From Bacteroidales bacterium (GTDB lineage: Bacteria; Bacteroidota; Bacteroidia; Bacteroidales; VadinHA17), in contig JADKBK010000005.1 of the NCBI GenBank assembly GCA_016715075.1, positions 186,001 through 250,000 on the forward strand: DNA of 64,000 nt, in the 5' to 3' direction. The translations under genes and the position numbers were made by a program. Positions 8,433 to 16,887 of the stretch are shown one piece after another (position 1 is the stretch's first letter; every line of letters begins with the position of its first letter). The notes under the pieces are model-generated. The model was not told the DNA's origin, did not search any database, and worked only from the letters and a program-made list of their open reading frames with translations.

Positions 8433-9560
8433 ATGAAGATCGTAGCTGATGATAAGATCCCTTTTCTGAAAGGAGCGCTTGAACCTTATGCGGAAGTAAT
8501 CTATTTACCCGGGAAAGAGATAACTCGGGATATCCTTAAAGATGTCGACGCAATGCTGATCAGGACAAGGACAATCTGTGATGAAAAGCTGCTATATGGT
8601 ACAAATGTCAGATTTATAGGTACGGCGACAATTGGTTATGATCATATTGATACCAGGTACTGTGATGATCATAATATCAGGTGGACCAATTCCCCGGGCT
8701 GCAATTCATCATCCGTAATGCAATACATAGGTGCTGCACTTGTTCAGGTAGCCAATGACTTCAGTTTTTCCCTCAGAGAGAAAACTATTGGTATAATCGG
8801 GGTTGGAAATGTTGGTTCCAAAGTGGCAGCAATGGCTGAGACAATTGGTATGAAAGTTCTGCTTAATGACCCTCCAAGAGCTAGAACAGAAGGGGAAAGA
8901 AAATTTGTAACCCTTGACAGGATTTTAAGTGAATCCGATATTGTTACAATTCATGTTCCTCTGACAATGACAGGTGAGGATAAGACATACCATCTTTTTG
9001 ATATGGATACACTTGGAAGGATGAAAAAGGGATCCTGGCTTTTCAACTCTTCCCGGGGTGAAGTTGTTGAAACTGCCGCACTGATCAGTACCCTTGAATC
9101 TTCTATTCAGCAGGGCGCTGTTATTGATGTTTGGGAGAATGAACCTGATCCGGATCCTATTCTTATGTCACAAGTATATATAGCCACTCCTCATATAGCC
9201 GGATACTCAACTGATGGCAAGGCTAACGGAACTGCAATGGTGGTAAATTTTTTGTCTGAGTTTTATGATCTGCCTCTGAAGAACTGGTATCCTGCCAATA
9301 TCCCACTGCCTTTGTTTCCTGAAATAACAATTGAGGAGGAGGATATATTTGATGATGATATTATCAGGGAAGCAATTATTCATTCTTACAACATAATGGA
9401 TGATGACAGGAAGCTTCGTGATTTGCCATCAGCTTTTGAAAAGCTGCGTGGTGATTATCCCCTCAGGCGCGAATTTCCTTCATACTCTGTCCGGCTCTCT
9501 GATCCTTCTGAGGCCGTGAAGAATATACTGATAAAACTGGGATTTAGTACTGCAGGATGA
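8433..9560 (+). CDS. pdxB: 4-phosphoerythronate dehydrogenase (PdxB)
   Basis: D-2-hydroxyacid dehydrogenase of the deoxyxylulose-5-phosphate-dependent pyridoxal phosphate pathway; it oxidises 4-phospho-D-erythronate with NAD. The start MKIVADDKIPF is typical of PdxB. The NAD-binding motif GIIGVGNVGSKVA lies near residue 122, preceded by the conserved NSPGCNSSSV segment that distinguishes PdxB from glycerate or phosphoglycerate dehydrogenases. The catalytic Arg (NSSRGEVV), Glu (WENEPDPD) and His (ATPHIAGYS) are in place. A C-terminal part of about 85 residues corresponds to the PdxB dimerisation domain. Length 375 matches the family. It is a stand-alone gene 79 bp upstream of the sugar isomerase; other PLP genes are not in the window. 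Confidence 0.92.
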   Translation: MKIVADDKIPFLKGALEPYAEVIYLPGKEITRDILKDVDAMLIRTRTICDEKLLYGTNVRFIGTATIGYDHIDTRYCDDHNIRWTNSPGCNSSSVMQYIGAALVQVANDFSFSLREKTIGIIGVGNVGSKVAAMAETIGMKVLLNDPPRARTEGERKFVTLDRILSESDIVTIHVPLTMTGEDKTYHLFDMDTLGRMKKGSWLFNSSRGEVVETAALISTLESSIQQGAVIDVWENEPDPDPILMSQVYIATPHIAGYSTDGKANGTAMVVNFLSEFYDLPLKNWYPANIPLPLFPEITIEEEDIFDDDIIREAIIHSYNIMDDDRKLRDLPSAFEKLRGDYPLRREFPSYSVRLSDPSEAVKNILIKLGFSTAG

Positions 9561-9639
9561 AAAACATACAAATAATCCGAACTCCATTCAAGATTAATAA
9601 CAGATCTGAAAACAAACATTTATAAAGCTTTTAACAGTA

Positions 9640-10560
9640 ATGAAAAGATTCAATCGCAGAGAATTCTCAAAATTTGCAGCATTGACAGGAGCCGGAACAT
9701 TTGGTCTTCCGTTATTTGCCGGAATGGATATGACCAGCTCCAAAAACAAAATCAAGGGCAGAAATGCTAATCTGAAAATCAGCCTGAATGCCTTTTCTTT
9801 TGACAAACCACTTAAAGCTGGAACCATGTCACTCGATGATCTTCTTGATTTTTGCGCCAGGACAGGTTTTGACGGAGTCGATCTGACAGGTTATTATTTC
9901 CCGGGCTATCCTGCTGTACCTGCCGACGATTACATCTTTCATATAAAAAGGAAAGCATTTCGTCTTGGAATCGATTTGGGCTGCACCGGAGTCAGAAATG
10001 ATTTTACCTGGGCTGATCCGGTTAAACGGGAAGGGGAAAAGAAGCTTGTAAGGGATTGGATTGATGTAGCCCGTAAACTTGGAGCACCGGGTTTGCGAAT
10101 ATTTGCCGGTGTTCTTTCAAAGGAAGAGTTTTCCTGGGAGCAGAGAGCGAAATGGATCGTTAATGACATTCGGGAGTGTGCTGATTATGGTAAGGCAAAT
10201 GGCGTTATGATAGCGCTGCAGAACCATAACGATTTTATAAAAAGTGCAGCTGATGTCGAAAAAATAATGAGAATGGTTGATCACAGCTGGGTAGGCCTGA
10301 TGCTCGATATTGGAAGTTATCATTCTCCTGACCCGTATAAGGATATTGCAGCCACTGCGGGTTATGCAATTACCTGGCAGATGAAGGAGCAGGTATTTGT
10401 AAATGAGACCCAGGTAGAGACTGATTATGAGAAGATAATAAAGATAGTCAGAGAGTGCGGCTACAGTGGATATCTTCCGCTTGAGACACTTGGGGAGGGT
10501 GATCCCTACACAAAGGTAGAAACCCTTTATAAAAAGGTATACAGCATACTCAACAAATGA
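9640..10560 (+). CDS. Sugar phosphate isomerase/epimerase-like TIM-barrel protein with Tat-type signal
   Basis: Residues 1-27 contain a twin-arginine motif (RREFSKFA) followed by a hydrophobic stretch, so the protein is probably exported folded. The rest is an AP-endonuclease-2/xylose-isomerase-like TIM barrel of about 275 residues. Likely metal-site residues occur in LQNHNDF, LMLDIGSYHS and LPLETLGEGD. Secreted members of this family in Bacteroidota often sit with Gfo/Idh/MocA oxidoreductases and DUF1080 proteins, and some act as 3-keto-glycoside lyases or isomerases; such partners occur here about 20 kb away at 30.6-35.3 kb. Substrate is unknown. The gene stands alone between pdxB and a strong palindromic terminator. 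Confidence 0.8.
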   Translation: MKRFNRREFSKFAALTGAGTFGLPLFAGMDMTSSKNKIKGRNANLKISLNAFSFDKPLKAGTMSLDDLLDFCARTGFDGVDLTGYYFPGYPAVPADDYIFHIKRKAFRLGIDLGCTGVRNDFTWADPVKREGEKKLVRDWIDVARKLGAPGLRIFAGVLSKEEFSWEQRAKWIVNDIRECADYGKANGVMIALQNHNDFIKSAADVEKIMRMVDHSWVGLMLDIGSYHSPDPYKDIAATAGYAITWQMKEQVFVNETQVETDYEKIIKIVRECGYSGYLPLETLGEGDPYTKVETLYKKVYSILNK

Positions 10561-10582
10561 ATACCGGGGGTGTATAAAACGA

Positions 10583-10621
10583 GTAGAGACGTTGCATGCA
10601 ACGTCTCTACAATGATTTTTT
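10583..10621. terminator. 28-bp perfect palindrome followed by a T run, probable bidirectional terminator
   Basis: Bases 10583-10610 form a perfect palindrome whose left half is GTAGAGACGTTGCA. It can fold into a long stem, and on the plus strand it is followed by AATG and about ten T. On the minus strand the following bases are CTCGTTTTATAC, a weaker T tract. It lies between convergent genes (isomerase ending at 10560, activase ending at 10659), as expected for a shared terminator. The same palindrome type is also known as a dispersed repeat in other bacterial genomes, so it may be mobile. Confidence 0.8.
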
Positions 10622-10658
10622 TTTCATTTTTCCTGGCAGGCAAAATCTGTAAACGGAT

Positions 10659-13600
10659 TTAATGTACAGCCTGTGGTACATTGACCATCTTAACAGCACT
10701 CCCGTTTCTCTTTACCTTTTCATATTCTTTTACCTGGAACACGAATGCCTGAAGCCTGGTGTCAAGTGAAACTGAATCCTGTCCGTCATATGCTATATTG
10801 ATGAAAGGGATATTGTTATGATCCTTCCTGAAGCTGTCGCTGACAGATGCAATCAAAGTCCCAGGCATACAAGTGAAAGGAAGAATGGCTGCAATACCTG
10901 CAATACCTCTTTTGGAGAGTCCCACTGCTGTACCCATAGCTATTGGAGGATCTCCATCATAATATTCATTCACATATTTATTGCAGAGATTGAGCATATC
11001 ATGCAGAGAGACATCCTTTTCATGATCGGTAAAATGCTTTATTCCTCTCAGAAGTGAGTCAGCTATAATTTCCTGACCGATGCCCTGTATTTTTGATTTT
11101 ATAATTCCTTTTGTATCATTTTTCCAACGGCTGTCACGTGTGAATCTGTATGTTGAGTAATAAATCCATTCAGAGAATGGTGCTACAACCACCTCTACTC
11201 CCAGGTCTTCAAGTCTGTTTGAGAGATTGCCGTTACATGCCGAGTTATCACGCATAAATATCTCTCCGATTATGGAGACTACAGGTTTTCTCTGGCTTCT
11301 GTCAACCTTTATTGTCTTGAATTCGGAGGCTATTTCTGATATTAGCTTGTGTAAACCCCTGGTTCCGTTCTCAACGCACTTCTCGAGTCTTTTAAGTGAC
11401 AGATCATAGAGGCGGTCTGTTTCCCCCTTGTTGATCTCATAGGGTCTTGTTTCACGGTGTATTTTACGCAGGTAATCGGCAACTATGAATCCTTTCCATG
11501 CATTGAGTCTGAATCGTTGACCGTGTTCACCCGCAACATCCTGGTACGATGTTTCATTTGAAGGTGTTATCAGCTCAGCTTCTTTGAATCCAAGCCTGTC
11601 AAACAGGAGTCTGTGGAACTGGTTATACTGACCGAAGCGGCATGGTCCGTTATGGTCAGGCATAAAGAAGCTTATTTTGGAGGGATCAGCACCCGGCTCG
11701 AGCAGTTTTTTCAGAAAGCTTCCGGTAGTGCATATCATTGGAAAACATTCTTTGGAAGAGGTATACTTTCTTCCAAGTGCCATATCTTCATCGGTCTGTT
11801 TTGGAAGAACCTCAGATGCTATTCCGCAGCTGCGGGCAGCTGCCGCGATCATGTATGCTCCGTCATTCATGTATGGAAAGTACATAACCCTTTCCTTCTG
11901 GGGAGATGAGGGGCTGGGCCTGGGCCTGAATATCTCGAGTTCTTTTTTCTCATTCTGCTCTGATCCCTTAAGACTGTCAAGGAAAGCTTCGATACGGGTA
12001 ACCATACCTGCATCTGCTGAGTGTTCATCCACTTCAAGATGCAGGAAAGGCTTTTCTTTAAGCTCTTCGGAAATATAATGCCAGATAAAGGAATCAGGGC
12101 CGCAACGGAAATTGCTTATGTAAACGGCATGAAGATTATCACTTTTTGCCACCAGCTGTGCTGCTGCTATCATCTTCTGACCATTAGGCCAGTACATATT
12201 CCTGTAGTTTGTAAAAATATTGTAAGGTGACAGATCGAGCATGTCGACAGGGATAGGCATTACATCCTGCGTTAAAAGCTTATCAACGAGGGCCAGATTA
12301 AGATGAGGATCTGTACTGTTATATGGCCTGCCAAGCAGAACGACCGGTCGGCAGTTTTTAGGAATATTCGACATTACTTCCCTTCCGTATTCAACCAATC
12401 TGGTTTCAAAAGCAGTCTGAATTCCATCAGCCTTATAAACGGCTTCCTTAATTGCCGCCTTACTGATTCCGAACTTTTCATTAAAATAGCTTGACATCTC
12501 TTTTATCAGGGCCCTTTCAAAGAACCTGAAATGAAGGGTGGGAACCAGAAGTCTTGACTCGTCAACCTTACCCCTAAGGGCAGCTTTAACCATAAACGGA
12601 TAGGTCTGGATCCATGGGCAGTTGCAGTTGAAGGTCGTATTTCCTGTCTTCTCTTTACCGTTGACGATAAATGGAATAAATATATAATCGACATCCCTTT
12701 CAACAAGGTCAATAACATGTCCGTGCATAAGTTCCACAGGCAGACAGGTCTCAGTTGTCATAGCCTCAATTGACTGATTAACCAGAGCCTTGTCTGATTC
12801 CCTTGAGACAACAACGGCAAATCCCAGCTCTTCAAAGAATGTACGCCAGAAAGGGAATTGCTGGTAATAAACCATGAGAGCTCTGGGGATACCTACAGTC
12901 TTTTTCGTTTTTTCCACCGGCTCAGCATAGCCCTCACGCATGATCTCCAATCGTTTCTCAAATAAGTTTGGGATATTATTTGCGGTTTTTTTCCTGTCGT
13001 CGGTCTCATATTTTTCACACCGGCCTCCATAGTACAATGATTTCTTTATCCCGTCTATTTTAACTCTTCTTATCTCACAATGATTGGTACAGCTGTTACA
13101 GACAAACCTGCTTATATTATAAGCCACATTCCGCACCCCAAAGCCTTTGAATCTTGTTTTCTGCCCTTTGGCCATTGATCGTTGGGCCAGAATAGCCACT
13201 CCGATTGCTCCGGTAACATCGAAATGAGGAGGGATGATTATTTTTTTACCTACCACCTGTTCGAATGCGGCAACGACAGCTTTGTTATTTGTCACTCCTC
13301 CCTGGAAGAAGATCTTTTCACCTATTTTACGGTCCACAACAACTTTCTGCAGGTAATTGTAAACAATAGAATATGCCAGACCTCCTACAAGATTTTCATT
13401 TCTCGCACCCTTTTGCATGAATGAATTGAGGTCAGATTCCATGAATACAGTACACCTGTCACCAAGCTTGCAGGGACTGTCACAGCCTAAAGCCTTTGTA
13501 CCAAATTCATTTACAATATTTATATTCAGCTTTTCAGCCTGTTCTTCAAGGAATGATCCTGTACCTGCTGCACAAACCTTGTTCATTTCAAAATCGACAA

Positions 13601-14939
13601 CTACTCCGTTTTCGATACTGATATATTTTGAATCCTGTCCGCCAATTTCAAATATCGTATCAACGGTGGGATCATAATCTATAGCTGCTGTGGCCTGTGC
13701 TGTAATTTCGTTCTGTATAGTATCAGCACCGATAAAATCGCCTGTCAGGTAACGTCCGGAACCAGTAGTGCCGGCACCAATTACCTCAACATCCTCACCA
13801 ATTTCATCATAGATCTCGGTTAATCCCCTCTGGATTGCCTCAAGAGGCTGGCCTCCTGTGGGAATATATCTGCGGGCTATCACCCTGTGCTGTTCATCAA
13901 TAAGTACCACATTTGTACTCAGGGATCCAATATCGAGTCCAAGATATACCCTGGTCTTTTCTTTTCCCCTTTCAATAGGGTGAACATGTTTCCTGTATTC
14001 AGCACCTGATTCTATAAGCTTTGGGAGACTTTTAAAAGTTGTGGAATCTTCGTCAAGATATTCATTCAGCTTTTTAAGTCCAGTGAAATGATTCATCTCC
14101 AGTTTATTGGCGTGTGCATATAACACGGCACCAATTGCACCCATAGCAGCATGATGTTCAGGAATGATCAACTCTCCTTCCTTAAGATCGAGTATTTCCC
14201 TGAAGGCCCTGACCATTCCGATATTGGCGGCAACACCTCCTGAGAAGACTATGGGTTTCTTTAACTCCTTACTTCTTGCAAGGTTGCTTCTGAAGTTTCT
14301 TGCAAGTGCGAAGCATAATCCGGCAACTATATCATGAAGGGGAGTTGCAATCTGCTGATGATGGATCATATCGCTTTTTGCAAAAACACTGCACCTTCCG
14401 GCGATTCTTGGCGGGTCGACTGATTTCAGAGCCATTATACCAAATTCAGTCTCAATTGGAACATTAATTCTTCTTGCCTGCTGATCCAGAAAAGAACCTG
14501 TTCCTGCTGCACAGATGCTATTCATTTCAAAATCCACCAGCCTTGAAATCCCCGTTTTGGAATCTTTTTCCATCAGAATCAGCTTCGAATCCTCGCCGCC
14601 AATCTCGATAACTGTCCGGGCATCAGGGAATAGTTTCCCCGTTGCGGTTGCCTGTGCTATAATCTCATTGACGAAGATACCCCCTATAAGGTCAGTAGCC
14701 AGTTTACCCCCGGTGCCGGTAACGGCTATCCCCGAGATTGACTCCTGGGGATACTTGTCGAGAATATAATTTAATCTGTCTTTTAAAACGTTGAAAGGTT
14801 TCCCATGTATATAATCATAATGATCTTCAATGATATTATGATCCACATCCATAATAACTGTATTCAGTGATACCGATCCAATATCAAAACCAACAAGGCA
14901 ACGCTTCTCATTAGAAAATTCAGATGCTTCCATAATCAT
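10659..14939 (-). CDS. Tandem BadF/HgdC-type acyl-CoA dehydratase activase fused to HgdB-like domains
   Basis: A 1426-residue protein. Two complete ASKHA ATPase domains of the BadF/BadG/HgdC family come first (about 15-275 and 330-590). Each has the phosphate loop (GFDIGSVSLN; GLDIGSLSTN), the IEIGGEDSK / FEIGGQDSK motif, and both cluster-ligand cysteines (ICAAGTGSFLDQQ with GRCSVF; VCAAGTGSFLEEQ with DRCTVF), which in homodimeric activases hold one bridging 4Fe-4S. Next comes a Cys-rich segment (CNSCTNHC and GGRCEKYE), then DUF2229 and HgdB-like regions with further cysteines (NCNCPW). The family performs ATP-driven low-potential electron transfer to dehydratases. No dehydratase alpha subunit is adjacent. 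The start could be either of two ATGs (14939 or 14933). A good promoter match lies at 14991-15021. Confidence 0.9.
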   Translation of the reverse strand: MIMEASEFSNEKRCLVGFDIGSVSLNTVIMDVDHNIIEDHYDYIHGKPFNVLKDRLNYILDKYPQESISGIAVTGTGGKLATDLIGGIFVNEIIAQATATGKLFPDARTVIEIGGEDSKLILMEKDSKTGISRLVDFEMNSICAAGTGSFLDQQARRINVPIETEFGIMALKSVDPPRIAGRCSVFAKSDMIHHQQIATPLHDIVAGLCFALARNFRSNLARSKELKKPIVFSGGVAANIGMVRAFREILDLKEGELIIPEHHAAMGAIGAVLYAHANKLEMNHFTGLKKLNEYLDEDSTTFKSLPKLIESGAEYRKHVHPIERGKEKTRVYLGLDIGSLSTNVVLIDEQHRVIARRYIPTGGQPLEAIQRGLTEIYDEIGEDVEVIGAGTTGSGRYLTGDFIGADTIQNEITAQATAAIDYDPTVDTIFEIGGQDSKYISIENGVVVDFEMNKVCAAGTGSFLEEQAEKLNINIVNEFGTKALGCDSPCKLGDRCTVFMESDLNSFMQKGARNENLVGGLAYSIVYNYLQKVVVDRKIGEKIFFQGGVTNNKAVVAAFEQVVGKKIIIPPHFDVTGAIGVAILAQRSMAKGQKTRFKGFGVRNVAYNISRFVCNSCTNHCEIRRVKIDGIKKSLYYGGRCEKYETDDRKKTANNIPNLFEKRLEIMREGYAEPVEKTKKTVGIPRALMVYYQQFPFWRTFFEELGFAVVVSRESDKALVNQSIEAMTTETCLPVELMHGHVIDLVERDVDYIFIPFIVNGKEKTGNTTFNCNCPWIQTYPFMVKAALRGKVDESRLLVPTLHFRFFERALIKEMSSYFNEKFGISKAAIKEAVYKADGIQTAFETRLVEYGREVMSNIPKNCRPVVLLGRPYNSTDPHLNLALVDKLLTQDVMPIPVDMLDLSPYNIFTNYRNMYWPNGQKMIAAAQLVAKSDNLHAVYISNFRCGPDSFIWHYISEELKEKPFLHLEVDEHSADAGMVTRIEAFLDSLKGSEQNEKKELEIFRPRPSPSSPQKERVMYFPYMNDGAYMIAAAARSCGIASEVLPKQTDEDMALGRKYTSSKECFPMICTTGSFLKKLLEPGADPSKISFFMPDHNGPCRFGQYNQFHRLLFDRLGFKEAELITPSNETSYQDVAGEHGQRFRLNAWKGFIVADYLRKIHRETRPYEINKGETDRLYDLSLKRLEKCVENGTRGLHKLISEIASEFKTIKVDRSQRKPVVSIIGEIFMRDNSACNGNLSNRLEDLGVEVVVAPFSEWIYYSTYRFTRDSRWKNDTKGIIKSKIQGIGQEIIADSLLRGIKHFTDHEKDVSLHDMLNLCNKYVNEYYDGDPPIAMGTAVGLSKRGIAGIAAILPFTCMPGTLIASVSDSFRKDHNNIPFINIAYDGQDSVSLDTRLQAFVFQVKEYEKVKRNGSAVKMVNVPQAVH

Positions 14940-14990
14940 AAGGTAAGTTAGATTCTAACCAATATTTTCTACTGGATAATGGCACTGAGC

Positions 14991-15021
14991 CAAAAATATA
15001 TGTTAAATGTTTTAGAACCAA
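14991..15021 (-). promoter_or_regulatory. Bacteroidota-type promoter for the tandem activase gene
   Basis: On the minus strand the -7 element TATTTTTG (plus-strand CAAAAATA at 14991-14998) matches TAnnTTTG exactly. A TTG (plus-strand CAA at 15019-15021) lies 20 bp upstream, as expected for the -33 element. The ATG is about 50 bp downstream. Experimental support is lacking. Confidence 0.55.
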
Positions 15022-15195
15022 TCTAAATAGGGTTGAACATGTCATATATCATATATCTCATGAACCACTTAAACAGAATCTTCCGCCTATGATCTGGTCA
15101 ACTGTATCTCTATAATAACATCATAATTTTTCTTTTGTTCATTCAACTATTTGCCAGGTGAACTTTTCAGGTTTTCCATTCATATTTTGGTCATT

Positions 15196-16110
15196 TTAGA
15201 CCCATTCCTCCTGAAGCACTTCGCCGCTGATTCCAACTATCATCTTCTTTACCGGGACTTTTCGTGAAGCTTTAGCCAGAGCGGCATTTACCATTTGCAG
15301 TAATCCTCCGCAACAGGGTACTTCCATCATCATGACTGTAATAGTATTTACTTTAGATATATCTATCATTGCTGTCAGTTTATCGACATATGAATCGGTT
15401 CCCTGGTCAAGCTTGGGACATGCGATAGCAAGTGATTTGCCTCTTAGATGGTTACTGTGAAATCCACCCATTGAGAATGCTACGCAATCGGCAGCCAGCA
15501 GGAGATCGGAGTTTCTGAAATAGGGGGCATTTGGATTAACAAGGTGCATCTGAACAGGCCACTGTCTCAGTTCTGAAGGCTGTGATGAAGATTCGGAACT
15601 GAGTACCTGGCTGTCAGGTTTTTCAATCACCATCGTTCTCGAACCCGGGCAACCTCCCTCATTATGGTGATTAGCTGAATTCTGGTGAGCAACGTGCACT
15701 CCTGCAGCAACTGTCATATTTCCATGATTATGAACTTCCCTGATAACAGCATCAGCATCAAAGCCGAGATCCGTTTTATTTGTTCTCAGAAACATAACAG
15801 CATCCTGAAGGAAGCCAGTCTCCCCATGATCCTTCAGGTGTTTCATATGCGCAATGATGGTGTTTTTCCCCTTGTCTTTCATCTTTGACATAACAAGCGC
15901 CTCATTGTAAGGTTCTGCCTCCCTTGTCTCTATTGTTATAGCACCTTCAGGGCAATGGCCTATGCAGGCTCCCAAACCATCGCACATAAGTTCGCTGACA
16001 AGTCTTACCTTACCATCAATGATCTGCAATGCTCCTTCATGACAGTTTGGAACACACTGACCGCACCCGTTACACAACTCTTCATCAATTTTTAAAATAT
16101 CTCTTTTCAT
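15196..16110 (-). CDS. Iron-sulfur protein with N-terminal 2[4Fe-4S] ferredoxin domain
   Basis: A cytosolic 304-residue protein. Residues about 8-65 form a bacterial ferredoxin domain with two clusters; the motifs CNGCGQCVPNCHEG and CDGLGACIGHCPEG supply eight cysteines. The middle (about 135-165) is rich in His and has CPGSRTMV. The C-terminal half contains VAFSMGGFHSNHLRGKSLAIACPKLDQG and VPCCGGLLQM, with more conserved cysteines. This architecture is common in anaerobes and often lies near hybrid cluster protein or Crp/Fnr genes, but its reaction is unknown. It is divergent from the Crp/Fnr regulator over a 96-bp gap that holds a palindromic operator-like site, so it is a likely target. 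Whether it donates electrons to the neighbouring activase is inference. Confidence 0.85.
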   Translation of the reverse strand: MKRDILKIDEELCNGCGQCVPNCHEGALQIIDGKVRLVSELMCDGLGACIGHCPEGAITIETREAEPYNEALVMSKMKDKGKNTIIAHMKHLKDHGETGFLQDAVMFLRTNKTDLGFDADAVIREVHNHGNMTVAAGVHVAHQNSANHHNEGGCPGSRTMVIEKPDSQVLSSESSSQPSELRQWPVQMHLVNPNAPYFRNSDLLLAADCVAFSMGGFHSNHLRGKSLAIACPKLDQGTDSYVDKLTAMIDISKVNTITVMMMEVPCCGGLLQMVNAALAKASRKVPVKKMIVGISGEVLQEEWV

Positions 16111-16167
16111 CTCTGTATGGTTTTATCATTTATAGCGCAAATCTGGGGATTTGTGATAAATAAAAAA

Positions 16168-16181
16168 GTAACATATGTTAC
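16168..16181. promoter_or_regulatory. Palindromic operator candidate (GTAACATATGTTAC) between Fe-S protein and Crp/Fnr genes
   Basis: A perfect 14-bp palindrome in the 96-bp divergent gap. Its half-sites and symmetry suit a homodimeric Crp/Fnr regulator, and the divergent gene encodes one. It begins 21 bp upstream of a -7 element, overlapping the expected -33 region, so it could govern autoregulation as well as the Fe-S gene. The identity of the binding protein is inferred. Confidence 0.5.
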
Positions 16182-16188
16182 ATTATTC

Positions 16189-16196
16189 TATTTTTG
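16189..16196 (+). promoter_or_regulatory. -7 promoter element of the Crp/Fnr gene
   Basis: TATTTTTG matches TAnnTTTG exactly and ends 10 bp before the chosen ATG at 16207, leaving a very short leader. No TTTG is present at -33, where the palindrome at 16168-16181 lies instead, so the promoter may depend on an activator. Confidence 0.4.
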
Positions 16197-16206
16197 CAGA
16201 AAAAAG

Positions 16207-16878
16207 ATGGACTATCAAAGGCTTTCAGGATCACCACTTTTTAAAGGAGTACCTGATAAGGATATAGGGGAGATCATTTCTTCTGTTAATTACAAAATCA
16301 GGAAATTCAAGGCAGGAATGCTCATTTCACAAAGTGGTGAATCTGTTGATTCATTGATGATTGTGATCAGCGGCATAGTTAAAGGTGAAATGGTTGATGA
16401 TGCCGGCAGGGTGATCAAAATAGAAGATATTCCTGCCCCAGGTGCCCTTGCCACAGCATTTATTTTCGGCAATAAAAACATGTTTCCTGTCAATGTAATC
16501 GCTGTTTCTGACGGAGAAATAGTATCGATTGAAAAACCTGATTTTCTTAAATTACTGATGAGGAATGACTTAGTCCTGGTAAATTTTCTCAACATGATCT
16601 CCAACCGTTCTCAATTCCTTTCTGAGAAGATCAAATTCCTGAATTTTAAGACAATTAAAGGAAAGCTCGCCCATTTCATTCTTCAAAAGGCAGATAACAA
16701 CAACGAGAGTGTCTTCCTTGGCATGACACAAAACGATCTTGCTGATTTTTTTGGAGTCGCCAGACCGTCAGTATCAAGGGCGCTTGGAGAACTGGAGCAG
16801 GATGGATTAATTGAAGCTTCAGGGAAAAATATCCGGATACTGAACAGAAAGGGTTTGTCAGGGCTGACTCTTGACTGA
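16207..16878 (+). CDS. Crp/Fnr-family transcriptional regulator
   Basis: Cytosolic regulator of 223 residues. I start at the ATG at 16207 because the 30 in-frame residues upstream overlap the operator-like palindrome and do not look like the family. Residues about 10-125 form the cyclic-nucleotide-binding-like beta barrel (LFKGVPDKDIGEI, VISGIVKGE), followed by a dimerisation helix, and residues about 150-215 form the HTH (MTQNDLADFFGVARPSVSRALGELEQDGLIEA). The effector pocket lacks the Fnr cysteine pattern, so it is not a canonical Fe-S Fnr; members of this type in anaerobes (HcpR-like) respond to nitrosative stress through heme, which is possible but unproven here. It is convergent with the histidine kinase gene, only 9 bp apart. 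Confidence 0.88.
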   Translation: MDYQRLSGSPLFKGVPDKDIGEIISSVNYKIRKFKAGMLISQSGESVDSLMIVISGIVKGEMVDDAGRVIKIEDIPAPGALATAFIFGNKNMFPVNVIAVSDGEIVSIEKPDFLKLLMRNDLVLVNFLNMISNRSQFLSEKIKFLNFKTIKGKLAHFILQKADNNNESVFLGMTQNDLADFFGVARPSVSRALGELEQDGLIEASGKNIRILNRKGLSGLTLD

Positions 16879-16887
16879 AATCAGTAT

